From the NCBI GenBank assembly GCA_004331795.1, contig SJSR01000007.1, positions 1-64,000 on the forward strand: a DNA stretch of 64,000 nucleotides, in the 5' to 3' direction. A program made the position numbers and the translations under genes. This DNA comes from Erythrobacteraceae bacterium CFH 75059. GTDB taxonomy: Bacteria > Pseudomonadota > Alphaproteobacteria > Sphingomonadales > Sphingomonadaceae. Below are positions 8,637-16,616 of this stretch, in pieces. How positions within the stretch are numbered: position 1 is the stretch's first letter; every line of letters starts with the position of its first letter. The notes below the pieces were generated by a model. The model was not told where the DNA came from. It saw nothing but the letters and a program-made list of their open reading frames with translations, and ran no database searches.

Positions 8637-9409
8637 GCCCTCGCCGGCTCCCGCTGGACCACGGCGTGACGATGGGACGGCAGGCGCCACCATGGCACGC
8701 CGGGGGCAAGATGGTGTTCGTGATGATAGCCGAAGTGGAAGCAGCTTGCGAGGCTCGCCAGCACGCCCAAGCCGTCGCTCCTCGCATTGTGGTGGTCGGC
8801 GAAGGCGCCGCCGCAGTGGTTGTGCGGGCGCCAGGTGCCGAAATAGAAGAGCTGCAGCGAGGAGGCGATGGCCGGCAGCCCGTACAGCAGCACTATCTGC
8901 GCCATGGGAACGCCGAGCACCAGCCAGTAGAGCGTGACCACCGTGCTCACGAACAGCACCGAGCGGATGCCGAAGTACCGCCGGATGAAGGTCGCATACC
9001 AGCGCCAGAAGCGGGTCGGGTGATCCTCGTCGAAATCGGGATCGCCGCTACGCCCGGCATGCCGGTGGTGCGCATGGTGAGCGTCCCGCATGCGCGACCA
9101 GACGAAGCCGGCATACAGGAACAGCAGCGTCGCGCCGATGGCGCTGTTCAGCCGGGGGCGGCCGGGCGCGAGCGAGCCGTGCATCGCATCGTGACTGACG
9201 ATGAACAGGCCGACCGACAGCCAGCATTGCACCACGGCCATGATCAGCGCCGCCGGAAGCGTCTGCCAGTCGAGCGTGAAGACGAACAGCGCATAGACGT
9301 GAAGCGACAGCCAGGCGCCGAGGATCAGGGTTGCCAGCGACAGGCCGATCAAGGCCTGCGCGCGCGCCGCACGAGGAGGGATCCGGTGAGAAACAGCGAC
9401 GCCGCTCAT
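8633..9409 (-). CDS. crtW: Beta-carotene 4-ketolase CrtW
   Basis: A 258-residue membrane fatty-acid-desaturase-like enzyme started at MSGVAVSHRIPPRAARAQ (9409). The iron-binding histidine boxes are HDAMHG, HHAHHRHAG and YHHEHHLAPG. Hydrophobic spans lie at about 20-60 and 130-170. It oxidises beta-ionone ring position 4, making echinenone and canthaxanthin, and astaxanthin in combination with CrtZ. Carotenoid backbone genes (crtE, crtB, crtI, crtY) are not in the window. The pair therefore depends on precursors encoded elsewhere. Confidence 0.95.
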   Translation of the reverse strand: MSGVAVSHRIPPRAARAQALIGLSLATLILGAWLSLHVYALFVFTLDWQTLPAALIMAVVQCWLSVGLFIVSHDAMHGSLAPGRPRLNSAIGATLLFLYAGFVWSRMRDAHHAHHRHAGRSGDPDFDEDHPTRFWRWYATFIRRYFGIRSVLFVSTVVTLYWLVLGVPMAQIVLLYGLPAIASSLQLFYFGTWRPHNHCGGAFADHHNARSDGLGVLASLASCFHFGYHHEHHLAPGVPWWRLPSHRHAVVQREPARA

Positions 9410-9465
9410 GACTTCACCCGATATAGTGACGCGGAAGGGCGCGGCCAAGCCGTTGCGCCCGCTCG

Positions 9466-9879
9466 TCACGAGGAGGCGGAAGGGGCCTCGCCGAAGAAGT
9501 AGCGCGCGATGTCCTCGCCGATGCGCGCCGGACGCAGCGTGACGGCATCGATGCAGCACCAGGCGGACCTCACTTCGGCAAGCACGTCCTCGCCGCGGGT
9601 GATGATCGTGGTGTAGAACGCCCGCACTCCGGCGATCTTCTCCAGCACCGTGCGCGCCACAACCTCGTCATCGAGAAAGGCCGGCTTGCGGTATGTGATC
9701 TCGTGCTTGAGCGCCACCCATGCCCGCGACGCGACCGCCTCAGCGGGAGCGAGCTTGCGCCAGTGGGCGAGCACCGCGTCCTGCACCCACGACAGGTAGC
9801 GCGCGTTGTTCACGTGCCCCATGAAGTCGATGTCGTCCGGGATGATGCGGATGGGAAAGGCAAAGGGCTTGGCGCTCAT
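9466..9879 (-). CDS. Acyl-CoA thioesterase, 4HBT/YbgC hotdog family
   Basis: A 137-residue single hotdog domain. The catalytic-loop motif DIDFMGHVNNARYLSWVQDA is present near residue 16-35; the aspartate before MGHVNNA is the usual catalytic residue of 4-hydroxybenzoyl-CoA-type thioesterases. Later core strands read VALKHEITYRKPAFLDDEV. It likely hydrolyses acyl-CoA thioesters, but the substrate cannot be read from sequence. It is 56 bp upstream of crtW on the same strand, so a shared transcript is possible. Confidence 0.88.
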   Translation of the reverse strand: MSAKPFAFPIRIIPDDIDFMGHVNNARYLSWVQDAVLAHWRKLAPAEAVASRAWVALKHEITYRKPAFLDDEVVARTVLEKIAGVRAFYTTIITRGEDVLAEVRSAWCCIDAVTLRPARIGEDIARYFFGEAPSASS

Positions 9880-10024
9880 GACGCACCTTTAGGCTGCATC
9901 GGGTTACGATGCCATGACTCGTTCGTCCCGCGGTCTGCGTTCCCTCCCCGCCCGGCGGGAAACGGGGCACCGATCGGCGCTCCGGTGCTTGCCCGCCCTC
10001 CGCAAATCGCGCATGACCGCCTCC

Positions 10025-10201
10025 ATGACGAGCAAACCCGCACGCAATGTGGCCAGGACGGCGGCCTTGGCCGTGGGCGCGATCGGCTCCGCCGCCATCG
10101 CGGCCGCCTATCTCTACTCCTCCCGCCGGCGCGAGGGCGCCGAACACAAGGGGACGGCCCCTGCCCGCCCTCCATCGGGCGAGCCGCCGCAGACCGACTG
10201 A
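10025..10201 (+). CDS. Putative small single-pass membrane protein
   Basis: A tentative 58-residue gene, starting MTSKPARNVARTAALAVGAI. It has one Ala-rich transmembrane helix (about 10-32) followed by RRREGAEHKG and a proline-rich tail. High third-position GC downstream of the chosen start looks coding. No clear ribosome site was seen; ATGs at 10013 and 9914 are alternatives. It fills most of the gap between the thioesterase and the quinone oxidoreductase and ends 24 bp before the latter. Function unknown. Confidence 0.42.
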   Translation: MTSKPARNVARTAALAVGAIGSAAIAAAYLYSSRRREGAEHKGTAPARPPSGEPPQTD

Positions 10202-10225
10202 CCGTTCAAGGAAGGTGCCCCGCGC

Positions 10226-11257
10226 ATGAAGGCTGTATTGTCCGAAACCGTCGGAGGGCCGGAAACCCTTCGGGTCGTCGCGCTCGATCCGCCTGTTCCC
10301 GGACCGGGGCAGGTGGTGGTCGACGTCGCGGCCTGTGCCATCAATTTTCCCGACGCGCTGATCATCCGCGATCTGTACCAGTTCAAGCCGCCGCGCCCCT
10401 TCTCCCCGGGCAGCGAGATTTCGGGCGTGATCCGCGCGCTGGGACCTGATGTCGAAGGCTGGGAGGTCGGGGACCGCGTCATCGCCGGTCTCGGCAGCGG
10501 CGGGCTGCGCGAGCAGGTGGTTGTCGAGGCGGCGCGGCTGTTCCGCGTCCCCGACGCGATCGACCTGATCGAAGCCTCCGCACTGCTGATGACGTACGGA
10601 ACGACCATCCACGCACTCAGGGACCGGGGCGGGATCAGGTCCGGCGAAACGATGCTCGTGCTCGGCGCGGCCGGGGGCGTCGGGCTGTCGGCGGTGGAGC
10701 TGGGCAAGGCGTACGGCTGCCGTGTCATCGCGGCGGTGTCGTCGGAAGAAAAGGCCGAGATGGCACGCCGCGCCGGGGCGGACGACGTCGTCATCTATCC
10801 CCGCGCTCCGTTCGACCGGGAGCAGTCCAAGGCGCTGGCCCAGCAGTTCAAGGACGCGGTCGGAGCAGGCGGCGCCGACATCGTGTTCGACGTCGTCGGC
10901 GGCGACTATTCGGAGCCGGCGCTGCGGGCGATCGCCTGGGAAGGCCGGTTCCTCGTCATCGGCTTCCCGGCCGGGATCGCCCGCATGCCGCTCAACCTCA
11001 CCCTGCTCAAGAGCTGCGACATACGCGGCGTCTTCTGGGGCGCCTTCACGGCGCGGGAGCCCGCGCGCAACGCCGCCAACATCGCCGAGCTGTTTCAACT
11101 GTGGGAGGCGGGACGCATCCGTCCGGCCATCTCGCGCACCTTCACGCTTGCGGAAGCCGGCGAGGCCATCGCCATGCTCGAGCGGCGGGAGGCGATGGGC
11201 AAGCTGGTCGTGGTCATGGACGGCGCATCGTCAGGCAGCGGGACCGTTGCCGCGTGA
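10226..11257 (+). CDS. NADPH:quinone oxidoreductase, zinc-independent medium-chain dehydrogenase family
   Basis: A 343-residue MDR-superfamily enzyme. The N-terminal GroES-like domain has INFPDALIIRDLYQFKPP and the GSEISGVI segment. The Rossmann fold carries the dinucleotide motif VLGAAGGVGLSAVELGKA (about 150-167). The structural-zinc cysteines of alcohol dehydrogenases are absent, which places it with QOR-type enzymes that reduce quinones or other electrophilic carbonyls with NADPH. Substrate is uncertain. It is not clearly in an operon; DUF1476 starts 45 bp downstream. Confidence 0.88.
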   Translation: MKAVLSETVGGPETLRVVALDPPVPGPGQVVVDVAACAINFPDALIIRDLYQFKPPRPFSPGSEISGVIRALGPDVEGWEVGDRVIAGLGSGGLREQVVVEAARLFRVPDAIDLIEASALLMTYGTTIHALRDRGGIRSGETMLVLGAAGGVGLSAVELGKAYGCRVIAAVSSEEKAEMARRAGADDVVIYPRAPFDREQSKALAQQFKDAVGAGGADIVFDVVGGDYSEPALRAIAWEGRFLVIGFPAGIARMPLNLTLLKSCDIRGVFWGAFTAREPARNAANIAELFQLWEAGRIRPAISRTFTLAEAGEAIAMLERREAMGKLVVVMDGASSGSGTVAA

Positions 11258-11302
11258 GGACGTTCGCCCTACCATGGCGCCAGACACTCAGATGAGGACC
11301 CG

Positions 11303-11626
11303 ATGACCGACTTCAGCGATCGCCAGCGTGCCGAGGAGGCCAAATACGCACTCGACGGGGAGCAGGCGTTCAAGCTCACGGCGCGACGCAACCGCCTGCT
11401 TGGCCACTGGGCGGCAGGCAAGCTCGGCCTCACTCCCGAAGAAACGGACAGCTACGCCAAGGCGGTGGTGCAGGCCGACTTCGAGGAGGCGGGCGACGGC
11501 GACGTGATCCGCAAGGTTCTGGGCGATCTGACCGCGGCCGGCTGCGACGTGGACGAAGCCGCGATCCGCGACGCCCTCGCCAGCTGCGAGGATGAAGCCC
11601 GTCGGCAGCTCGCCAGCGAACTCTGA
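11303..11626 (+). CDS. DUF1476 protein, F1-ATPase inhibitor zeta subunit
   Basis: A 107-residue four-helix protein beginning MTDFSDRQRAEEAKYALDGE, with FKLTARRNRLLGHWAA as the family core. DUF1476 proteins are the alphaproteobacterial zeta subunit, whose N-terminal segment blocks reverse rotation of the F1Fo ATP synthase. The family is nearly confined to alphaproteobacteria, so it also supports the taxonomic call. ATP synthase genes are not in the window. bolA and grxD follow on the same strand. Confidence 0.92.
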   Translation: MTDFSDRQRAEEAKYALDGEQAFKLTARRNRLLGHWAAGKLGLTPEETDSYAKAVVQADFEEAGDGDVIRKVLGDLTAAGCDVDEAAIRDALASCEDEARRQLASEL

Positions 11627-11648
11627 GACCCCGGACCGGCACTCTGCC

Positions 11649-11882
11649 ATGCCCATGTCCGCCGACGAGATCCGGCACCTGATCGAGACCGCGCTTCCCG
11701 GTGCACAGGTCACCATCCGCGACCTCGCCGGAGACGGAGACCATTACGCCGCAGAGGTCGTGGCGCCGCAATTCGACGGCCTGACGCGCGTGCGTCAGCA
11801 CCAGCTGGTCTACGATGCGCTGGGCGGACGCATGGGCGGCCTTCTGCACGCCTTGCAACTGTCCACGCGCATTCCCAGCTAG
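11649..11882 (+). CDS. bolA: BolA family protein
   Basis: A 77-residue BolA-fold protein (75 if started at the second ATG, 11655). Recognisable parts are EIRHLIETALPGAQVTIRDL at the N-terminus and RVRQHQLVYDALGGRMGG, whose conserved histidine is a cluster ligand in BolA-glutaredoxin complexes. The monothiol glutaredoxin gene follows 55 bp later. Together they would form a [2Fe-2S]-bridged heterodimer in iron-sulfur trafficking or iron sensing. This short type is the BolA2/IbaG-like class. Confidence 0.9.
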   Translation: MPMSADEIRHLIETALPGAQVTIRDLAGDGDHYAAEVVAPQFDGLTRVRQHQLVYDALGGRMGGLLHALQLSTRIPS

Positions 11883-11937
11883 CGGCCCAGACGCAGACAC
11901 ACGCACACTCACTCACACGAATTCGGAACCGGCGCTC

Positions 11938-12267
11938 ATGTCCGACATCACCACCCGCATCGCGGAGATCGTCAACTCCGGCGACGTCGTTCTGTTCATG
12001 AAAGGCACCCCGCTCTTCCCGCAGTGCGGCTTTTCCAGCCGTGCGGTCGCCATACTCGAGCATTGCCACGTGCAGTACGAAAGCTTCGACGTCCTGCAGG
12101 ACATGGAGGTGCGGCAGGGGATCAAGGATTACGCCGACTGGCCGACCATCCCCCAGCTTTACGTCAAGGGCGAGTTCGTCGGCGGCAGCGACATCATGGC
12201 CGAGATGTTCGAAGCAGGCGAACTCCAGCAGATGTTCGCAGATCGGCAGGTTGCGACCACCTCCTGA
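11938..12267 (+). CDS. grxD: Monothiol glutaredoxin, Grx4/GrxD family
   Basis: A 109-residue CGFS-type glutaredoxin started at MSDITTRIAEIVNSGDVVLFMKG. The active-site motif QCGFSSRAV is complete, as are the glutathione-contacting segments WPTIPQLYVKGEFVGGSDI. These proteins bind a [2Fe-2S] cluster with glutathione and pass it on, often together with BolA, whose gene is immediately upstream. Length is normal for the family. The Nudix gene starts four bases after its stop. Confidence 0.95.
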   Translation: MSDITTRIAEIVNSGDVVLFMKGTPLFPQCGFSSRAVAILEHCHVQYESFDVLQDMEVRQGIKDYADWPTIPQLYVKGEFVGGSDIMAEMFEAGELQQMFADRQVATTS

Positions 12268-12271
12268 TCCC

Positions 12272-13054
12272 GTGTGCCGGGCAAGCAGTCCGGCTGCCGA
12301 GATCCCGGCGGCGACGCTGGTCGTGTTCCGCCGCAGCAGGACCGCAGGCGCGCCGGAGATCCTGATGGTCGAGCGCGCGCGGGCCTTGTCATTCGCGGGC
12401 GGAGCGGCAGTGTTCCCCGGCGGGCGGGTGGATGACGAGGATCGCTGCCTTGCCGCCTCCCTGCGGGTGCCGCGATGCGATACGGACGAGGCGGCGCATC
12501 GGATCGCGGCCATTCGCGAAACCTTTGAGGAAACGGGCCTGCTGGTGGCCACACGACAGCGGGTGGCGCCGCAGGCCGCCGCGGCAGCGCGCCGGGCGCT
12601 CGAGGCGGGCACACCCTTTGCACGCATCCTGGAGGCGAACGGGTGGGATCTCGACGCCGAGGCGCTGACGCCGTTCGCGCGCTGGCTGCCGCGCGGGATG
12701 AGCCATTCGCGCATCTTCGACACCCGTTTCTACCTGACCGATCTCGGCACCGGCGAGGTCAGCCTTGCGGTGGACGAGACGGAGAACACGCGGCTGTTCT
12801 GGACGAGCGCGGACGCGGCGCTGCGGCGGGCGGATGACGGCAGGCTGCGGCTCATCTTCCCGACGCGCCGCAATCTGGAACGGCTGGCCCGGTTCCGCGA
12901 CTTCGCCGCCGCGCGGGCGCAGGCCGAGGCCGTGGGTGTGCGGACGATCTGCCCTGCGATCGTCGAGGAGGACGGATCGCGCTGGCTGACGATCCCGGAC
13001 GGGCTGGGCTATCCGGTCACCCGCGAACGGCTCGACACCGCGATGCGTGACTGA
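12272..13054 (+). CDS. Nudix hydrolase
   Basis: About 260 residues using GTG at 12272, four bases after the grxD stop; no ATG lies in a suitable place. The Nudix box is present as GGRVDDED...IRETFEETGLL, with an insertion between the glycine part and the REXXEE part. The catalytic REXXEETG core is intact. The domain is preceded by AATLVVFRRSRTAGAPEILMVERA, the usual first strand and loop. The insertion resembles longer CoA- or NADH-type Nudix enzymes, but the substrate cannot be assigned. Translation is probably coupled to grxD. Confidence 0.85.
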   Translation: MCRASSPAAEIPAATLVVFRRSRTAGAPEILMVERARALSFAGGAAVFPGGRVDDEDRCLAASLRVPRCDTDEAAHRIAAIRETFEETGLLVATRQRVAPQAAAAARRALEAGTPFARILEANGWDLDAEALTPFARWLPRGMSHSRIFDTRFYLTDLGTGEVSLAVDETENTRLFWTSADAALRRADDGRLRLIFPTRRNLERLARFRDFAAARAQAEAVGVRTICPAIVEEDGSRWLTIPDGLGYPVTRERLDTAMRD

Positions 13055-13073
13055 CCGGACGACCAGCGCACTG

Positions 13074-13105
13074 GCGGCGCGGCCCGGTCTCTCCGGCCGC
13101 GCCGC
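13074..13105. terminator. Bidirectional hairpin between convergent genes
   Basis: Perfect 11-bp inverted repeat, GCGGCGCGGCC (13074-13084) against GGCCGCGCCGC (13095-13105), with a 10-base loop. It lies between the ends of the convergent Nudix and autotransporter genes. There is no strong U-tract on either side. Termination is inferred from position and stem strength. Confidence 0.6.
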
Positions 13106-13114
13106 GCAGATCTC

Positions 13115-16100
13115 TCAGAAACGGAAGGTCACGTCCGCCACCGCCCGGTCGTTGCGCAGGTCACTGCGCCCGATGCTGCTTTCCACTCCCACGCCGAAGC
13201 GGACGGTGCCGTTGTCGATGCCGAGACCGCCCCGCACTTCGGCCCAGTCCGTGTCACCGCCGGCGACCGGCAAGGCGATTGCCAGATGGTCGGCCGCCGC
13301 GAAGCGGACATTCAGTCCGGCGTCTCCGCCGCCAAGCACGCGCACGTAATCGGCCTGAAGCTGGGGCACGAAGGTCCAGCCGCCGGCCAGTCGTCGTGAC
13401 CCCGACAGCTTCACGCCCAGCCGCGCATCGGTCTGCGCGAGAGTCACGGCCTCGACCGCGAGAGCGGCCTCGCCGCCCGTCTCGGTGAAGCCGGACATCC
13501 GGGTGCGCTGGTGACTGAGCTGCGCGCGCGGCGTGACGATCAGTCCGCCGCCCATCGCCACATTCACGCCGGTTTCGGCCACGGCGGTGATGCGCGAGAG
13601 ATCCTGCTCCCCGAACAGGCCGAAGCTGCCGCCGGTGCCGAAACCGGCGCGCGTGGTGCGGATGCGCGCCTGGTCGAGATTGGCGGCGAGCCCGACATAG
13701 GCGCCGTCCCCAAGCTGATAGCTGCCGTAGAGCGCCATCTGGCCAAGGGAGGAGCGCGCCTCGTCGGTGCCGCCGATCGTCACGCCCTGCGCATGGCCGG
13801 CGGCCATGCCGAGGGTGAAATTCGGCGCGACTTCATGCTCGAGGCCCATGCCGAAGAAGGTCGACCGCATGCCATCCTCGACCCGGTTGGTGACACCTGC
13901 CGCGCCCTGGCCCGATGTCATGCCGCCGCTGACGAAGCCCGAAACTCCCTCGGGCAGCGCCGCGGAGCGTGTTCCGCCAGGCGTCAGCCCCGCAAAGCTC
14001 ATCTGGGGCGAATGGCCCATACCTGATGCCTCGGCACCCATGATGCCGAGCGGCGAGCCGACGATGCTGAGCGTGCCGGTACCGGCGGTGCCCATTACCG
14101 ACAGACGATCCCCTACGGCGTTGAACAGCGCATTGCCCTGCTGCTGCATGAGGGTGCGGCCCTGCTGGATCGTGCGCGGCGCAAGGCTGTCGAGCGCCGC
14201 CGTCAGCGAGACGGGGTCCATCAGGTCGACGGCGCCGTACAGGTTGAACAGCGCCCCGTAGGAACCCTCGCGCAGCGTGTCGAGCGCGGCCCCGAAGGCG
14301 CGGGCGGTGGGGTTGTTGCGCCCGATGATCTCGACCAGCGCTCCGGCCCGCAGCTCCGCAACCACCGTGTTCGCGGTGTAGCGCAGTTCCGGCCGCAGCA
14401 CTCCCTGGAACGAGAACACCCGGCCGAACTGGCCCTCCACCCCGCCCGCCGCGCTGGCGATGACGAACGAATCGCCATGGCGCGGCGCGGCTCCCGGTGC
14501 CTTGTTGAACACGACGGAGGCGCCGGTGGCCGCGGGATTGGCGGCATCGGAGAGCGACAGCACGCCGGTGACGTTCAGCCGGTCGGCGCCCGCGCGGCCG
14601 GCGTCGATGAACAGGGCCGCACCGGACGCGAGGATCGCGTTCCCGTCGATCGTCAGCGTGCCGATGCGGTCGGCGCCGCCGGGTGCGATGACCCCGCTGA
14701 CCGAGGTGAAGAACGGCGCCCGGATCGTGCCCGTTCCGCTGACCAGGCCGGAGAGCACGAACGCCTCGCGCGCGCTCAGCGTGCCGTCGACATTGGTCCA
14801 GCCGGCGATCTGCGTCCAGTCACCGAGCGAGCGCAGCGACCCGCTCGCGGCAATGTCGAGGATGGCCGGCCCGTTCAGCGTCAGGCGGTCGATGGTGATG
14901 TTCGCCCCGGAAAGCGTCGTGCGGCCGGCGGACAGCGTCACGTCGAAGTAGCGTGGCCGAATGCCGAGCTGCGGATTGGCACGCACGTTGTTCGGCACGA
15001 AGTTCTGCGTGCCCGGACCACCAGCGACGAAGAACTCGGGGCCGGTCGCATTCGACGCGACAGGCCGGGTGAAATCCTCGCATTCGGTGAGGAAGCAGAT
15101 GTCGCCGAACTTGGCGCCCGTGCCGCTCACCTCGTCGCCCGGCGCGTTGGGCAGGCGGTTGATCAGGCGCCCGTCGAGATCGACGAGGTAGTTCGGATCC
15201 ATGGCCTGGATCCAGTGGCCGGGGTCGGTCCACTGCCCGGCCCCGCCCCTGGTCGTCGCGTACACATAGGGGTTGTTGGCGACGATCTGCTGCCAGAAGG
15301 AGTGCAGCGGCTGATAGAAGCTGTGGGTGCCGTAGTTGTGGAACTGCTGTGCGCCGAAGAAGCGCGAGCCGCCCGACAGCACGCCGATGATGACGGCGCG
15401 GTCATACTTCTGATCGACGATCAGCGGACCCCCCGAATCGCCGCCGGCGGTCGTGCCCTCGCGCGGCAGGGCCACATCGTTGGGGCCGAACAGGCCGAAG
15501 TCGAACCGCCCCGCGGCCGGGTTGTAGGCCCCCACGCCGGCAGGATCGCTGAACGAGCTCATGTACAGGTTCTGCTCGAACCCTGACCGGGCGCCGAACA
15601 GGAATTCGTTGCGATCCGCGAGCGAGCCGAGGAAGGAGACGTAGTTTTCGGCGGTGCGCCGGCGGTAGTCGATGCCGCGATTGCCCAGCGCGTTGGTGCC
15701 GTTGCCGCCGTAGCCGGTGACCGTCACGTGCTCCTGACCCGTCAGCGGCGTGAACAGCATGGCCCAGGTGGGGATGTCGAACGCCGGCGTGTCGAGCGTG
15801 GCCATCGCCACGTCGGCCTGAAGGAACCCGCCGTTAAGCGAGCGCGGATCGTACCACACGTGCTCGACATTGAAGATCGCGCGCGCCGTGTCCGTCGCGT
15901 ACAGGGTTCCGCCGTCGAGGCCGAGCCAGCGGCGCACCGCCGGCAGGTTGTCGGCGCCGAAACCGAACGAGATCGGCACCCCGCCGGTCGGCTGGCCGTA
16001 TGCCTCGGCCGGCCGGGTGTTGACGCAGTGGGCCGCGAAGATGACCGTGCGCGGGTTGATCAGCGTGCCCGTGCACAGCCCCAGCGAGAAGTTCGCGGGA

Positions 16101-16375
16101 TTGGCGCGCACCACCATCTGTCCGACGCCGTTGACGCCCGAGTCGAGACTTCCGCCGGGCGCGGGCAGGACCGGGCTGATGTCGTCCCGGGTAATGATGG
16201 CCGAGCGGTCCTCGCCAAGGTCGGGGACGTCCGTGACGCTGCCGCGCGCCGCCGAATCGATGGCGTGCCCCGCCGCCGGAGCCGCCCCTTGGGCCATGGC
16301 CCCCGAAGGCAGGGCGAGCGCGAAACAGGACGTGGCAGCGAGAAACAGGCTGCGAACAGTGGTGGGCGTGCGCAT
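13115..16375 (-). CDS. Autotransporter with trypsin-like serine protease passenger domain
   Basis: A 1086-residue type V secreted protein. A signal peptide (about 1-28, ending ALPSGAMAQ) leads into an S1-like protease region. It has catalytic histidine in FAAHCVN, a candidate aspartate in ADVAMATLD and catalytic serine in TAGGDSGGPLIVD. The middle (about 440-700) is beta-helix-like, with repeats such as ITIDRLTLNGPAILDIAASG and a PEP-type GVIAPGGADRIGTLTIDG. The last 280 residues form an autotransporter beta-barrel that ends VTFRF, with the terminal phenylalanine needed for outer membrane insertion. Most autotransporter proteases have subtilisin or IgA1-type passengers with different triads. 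The physiological target is unknown. Confidence 0.88.
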   Translation of the reverse strand: MRTPTTVRSLFLAATSCFALALPSGAMAQGAAPAAGHAIDSAARGSVTDVPDLGEDRSAIITRDDISPVLPAPGGSLDSGVNGVGQMVVRANPANFSLGLCTGTLINPRTVIFAAHCVNTRPAEAYGQPTGGVPISFGFGADNLPAVRRWLGLDGGTLYATDTARAIFNVEHVWYDPRSLNGGFLQADVAMATLDTPAFDIPTWAMLFTPLTGQEHVTVTGYGGNGTNALGNRGIDYRRRTAENYVSFLGSLADRNEFLFGARSGFEQNLYMSSFSDPAGVGAYNPAAGRFDFGLFGPNDVALPREGTTAGGDSGGPLIVDQKYDRAVIIGVLSGGSRFFGAQQFHNYGTHSFYQPLHSFWQQIVANNPYVYATTRGGAGQWTDPGHWIQAMDPNYLVDLDGRLINRLPNAPGDEVSGTGAKFGDICFLTECEDFTRPVASNATGPEFFVAGGPGTQNFVPNNVRANPQLGIRPRYFDVTLSAGRTTLSGANITIDRLTLNGPAILDIAASGSLRSLGDWTQIAGWTNVDGTLSAREAFVLSGLVSGTGTIRAPFFTSVSGVIAPGGADRIGTLTIDGNAILASGAALFIDAGRAGADRLNVTGVLSLSDAANPAATGASVVFNKAPGAAPRHGDSFVIASAAGGVEGQFGRVFSFQGVLRPELRYTANTVVAELRAGALVEIIGRNNPTARAFGAALDTLREGSYGALFNLYGAVDLMDPVSLTAALDSLAPRTIQQGRTLMQQQGNALFNAVGDRLSVMGTAGTGTLSIVGSPLGIMGAEASGMGHSPQMSFAGLTPGGTRSAALPEGVSGFVSGGMTSGQGAAGVTNRVEDGMRSTFFGMGLEHEVAPNFTLGMAAGHAQGVTIGGTDEARSSLGQMALYGSYQLGDGAYVGLAANLDQARIRTTRAGFGTGGSFGLFGEQDLSRITAVAETGVNVAMGGGLIVTPRAQLSHQRTRMSGFTETGGEAALAVEAVTLAQTDARLGVKLSGSRRLAGGWTFVPQLQADYVRVLGGGDAGLNVRFAAADHLAIALPVAGGDTDWAEVRGGLGIDNGTVRFGVGVESSIGRSDLRNDRAVADVTFRF

Positions 16376-16616
16376 GGAACCTCCCGAAAAGTCGTGACCG
16401 GCACACGGCTCAAGGCCGCATGCCTCCGATACGGGCTAGGTTAACGAAAGATGAGCAAGGGTCCAGCCTTCCGTTCATAATCTTGCCGATCATCCGGCAT
16501 TTCGTTGGGGATTGTTGCGCTGAGTTGCCCAACCTTCGGTCTGGCGGCCCACGTGCGGCACCCCGCGGCGCAGCGCCCGCTTGTGCCGCTGCCGGTTTGT
16601 TTGCCAGAGAGTGGCC

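Noticed and set aside
9740-11098. 452-codon minus-strand frame opposite the quinone oxidoreductase
   Set aside because: Shadow of a conserved enzyme; its translation has no family features.
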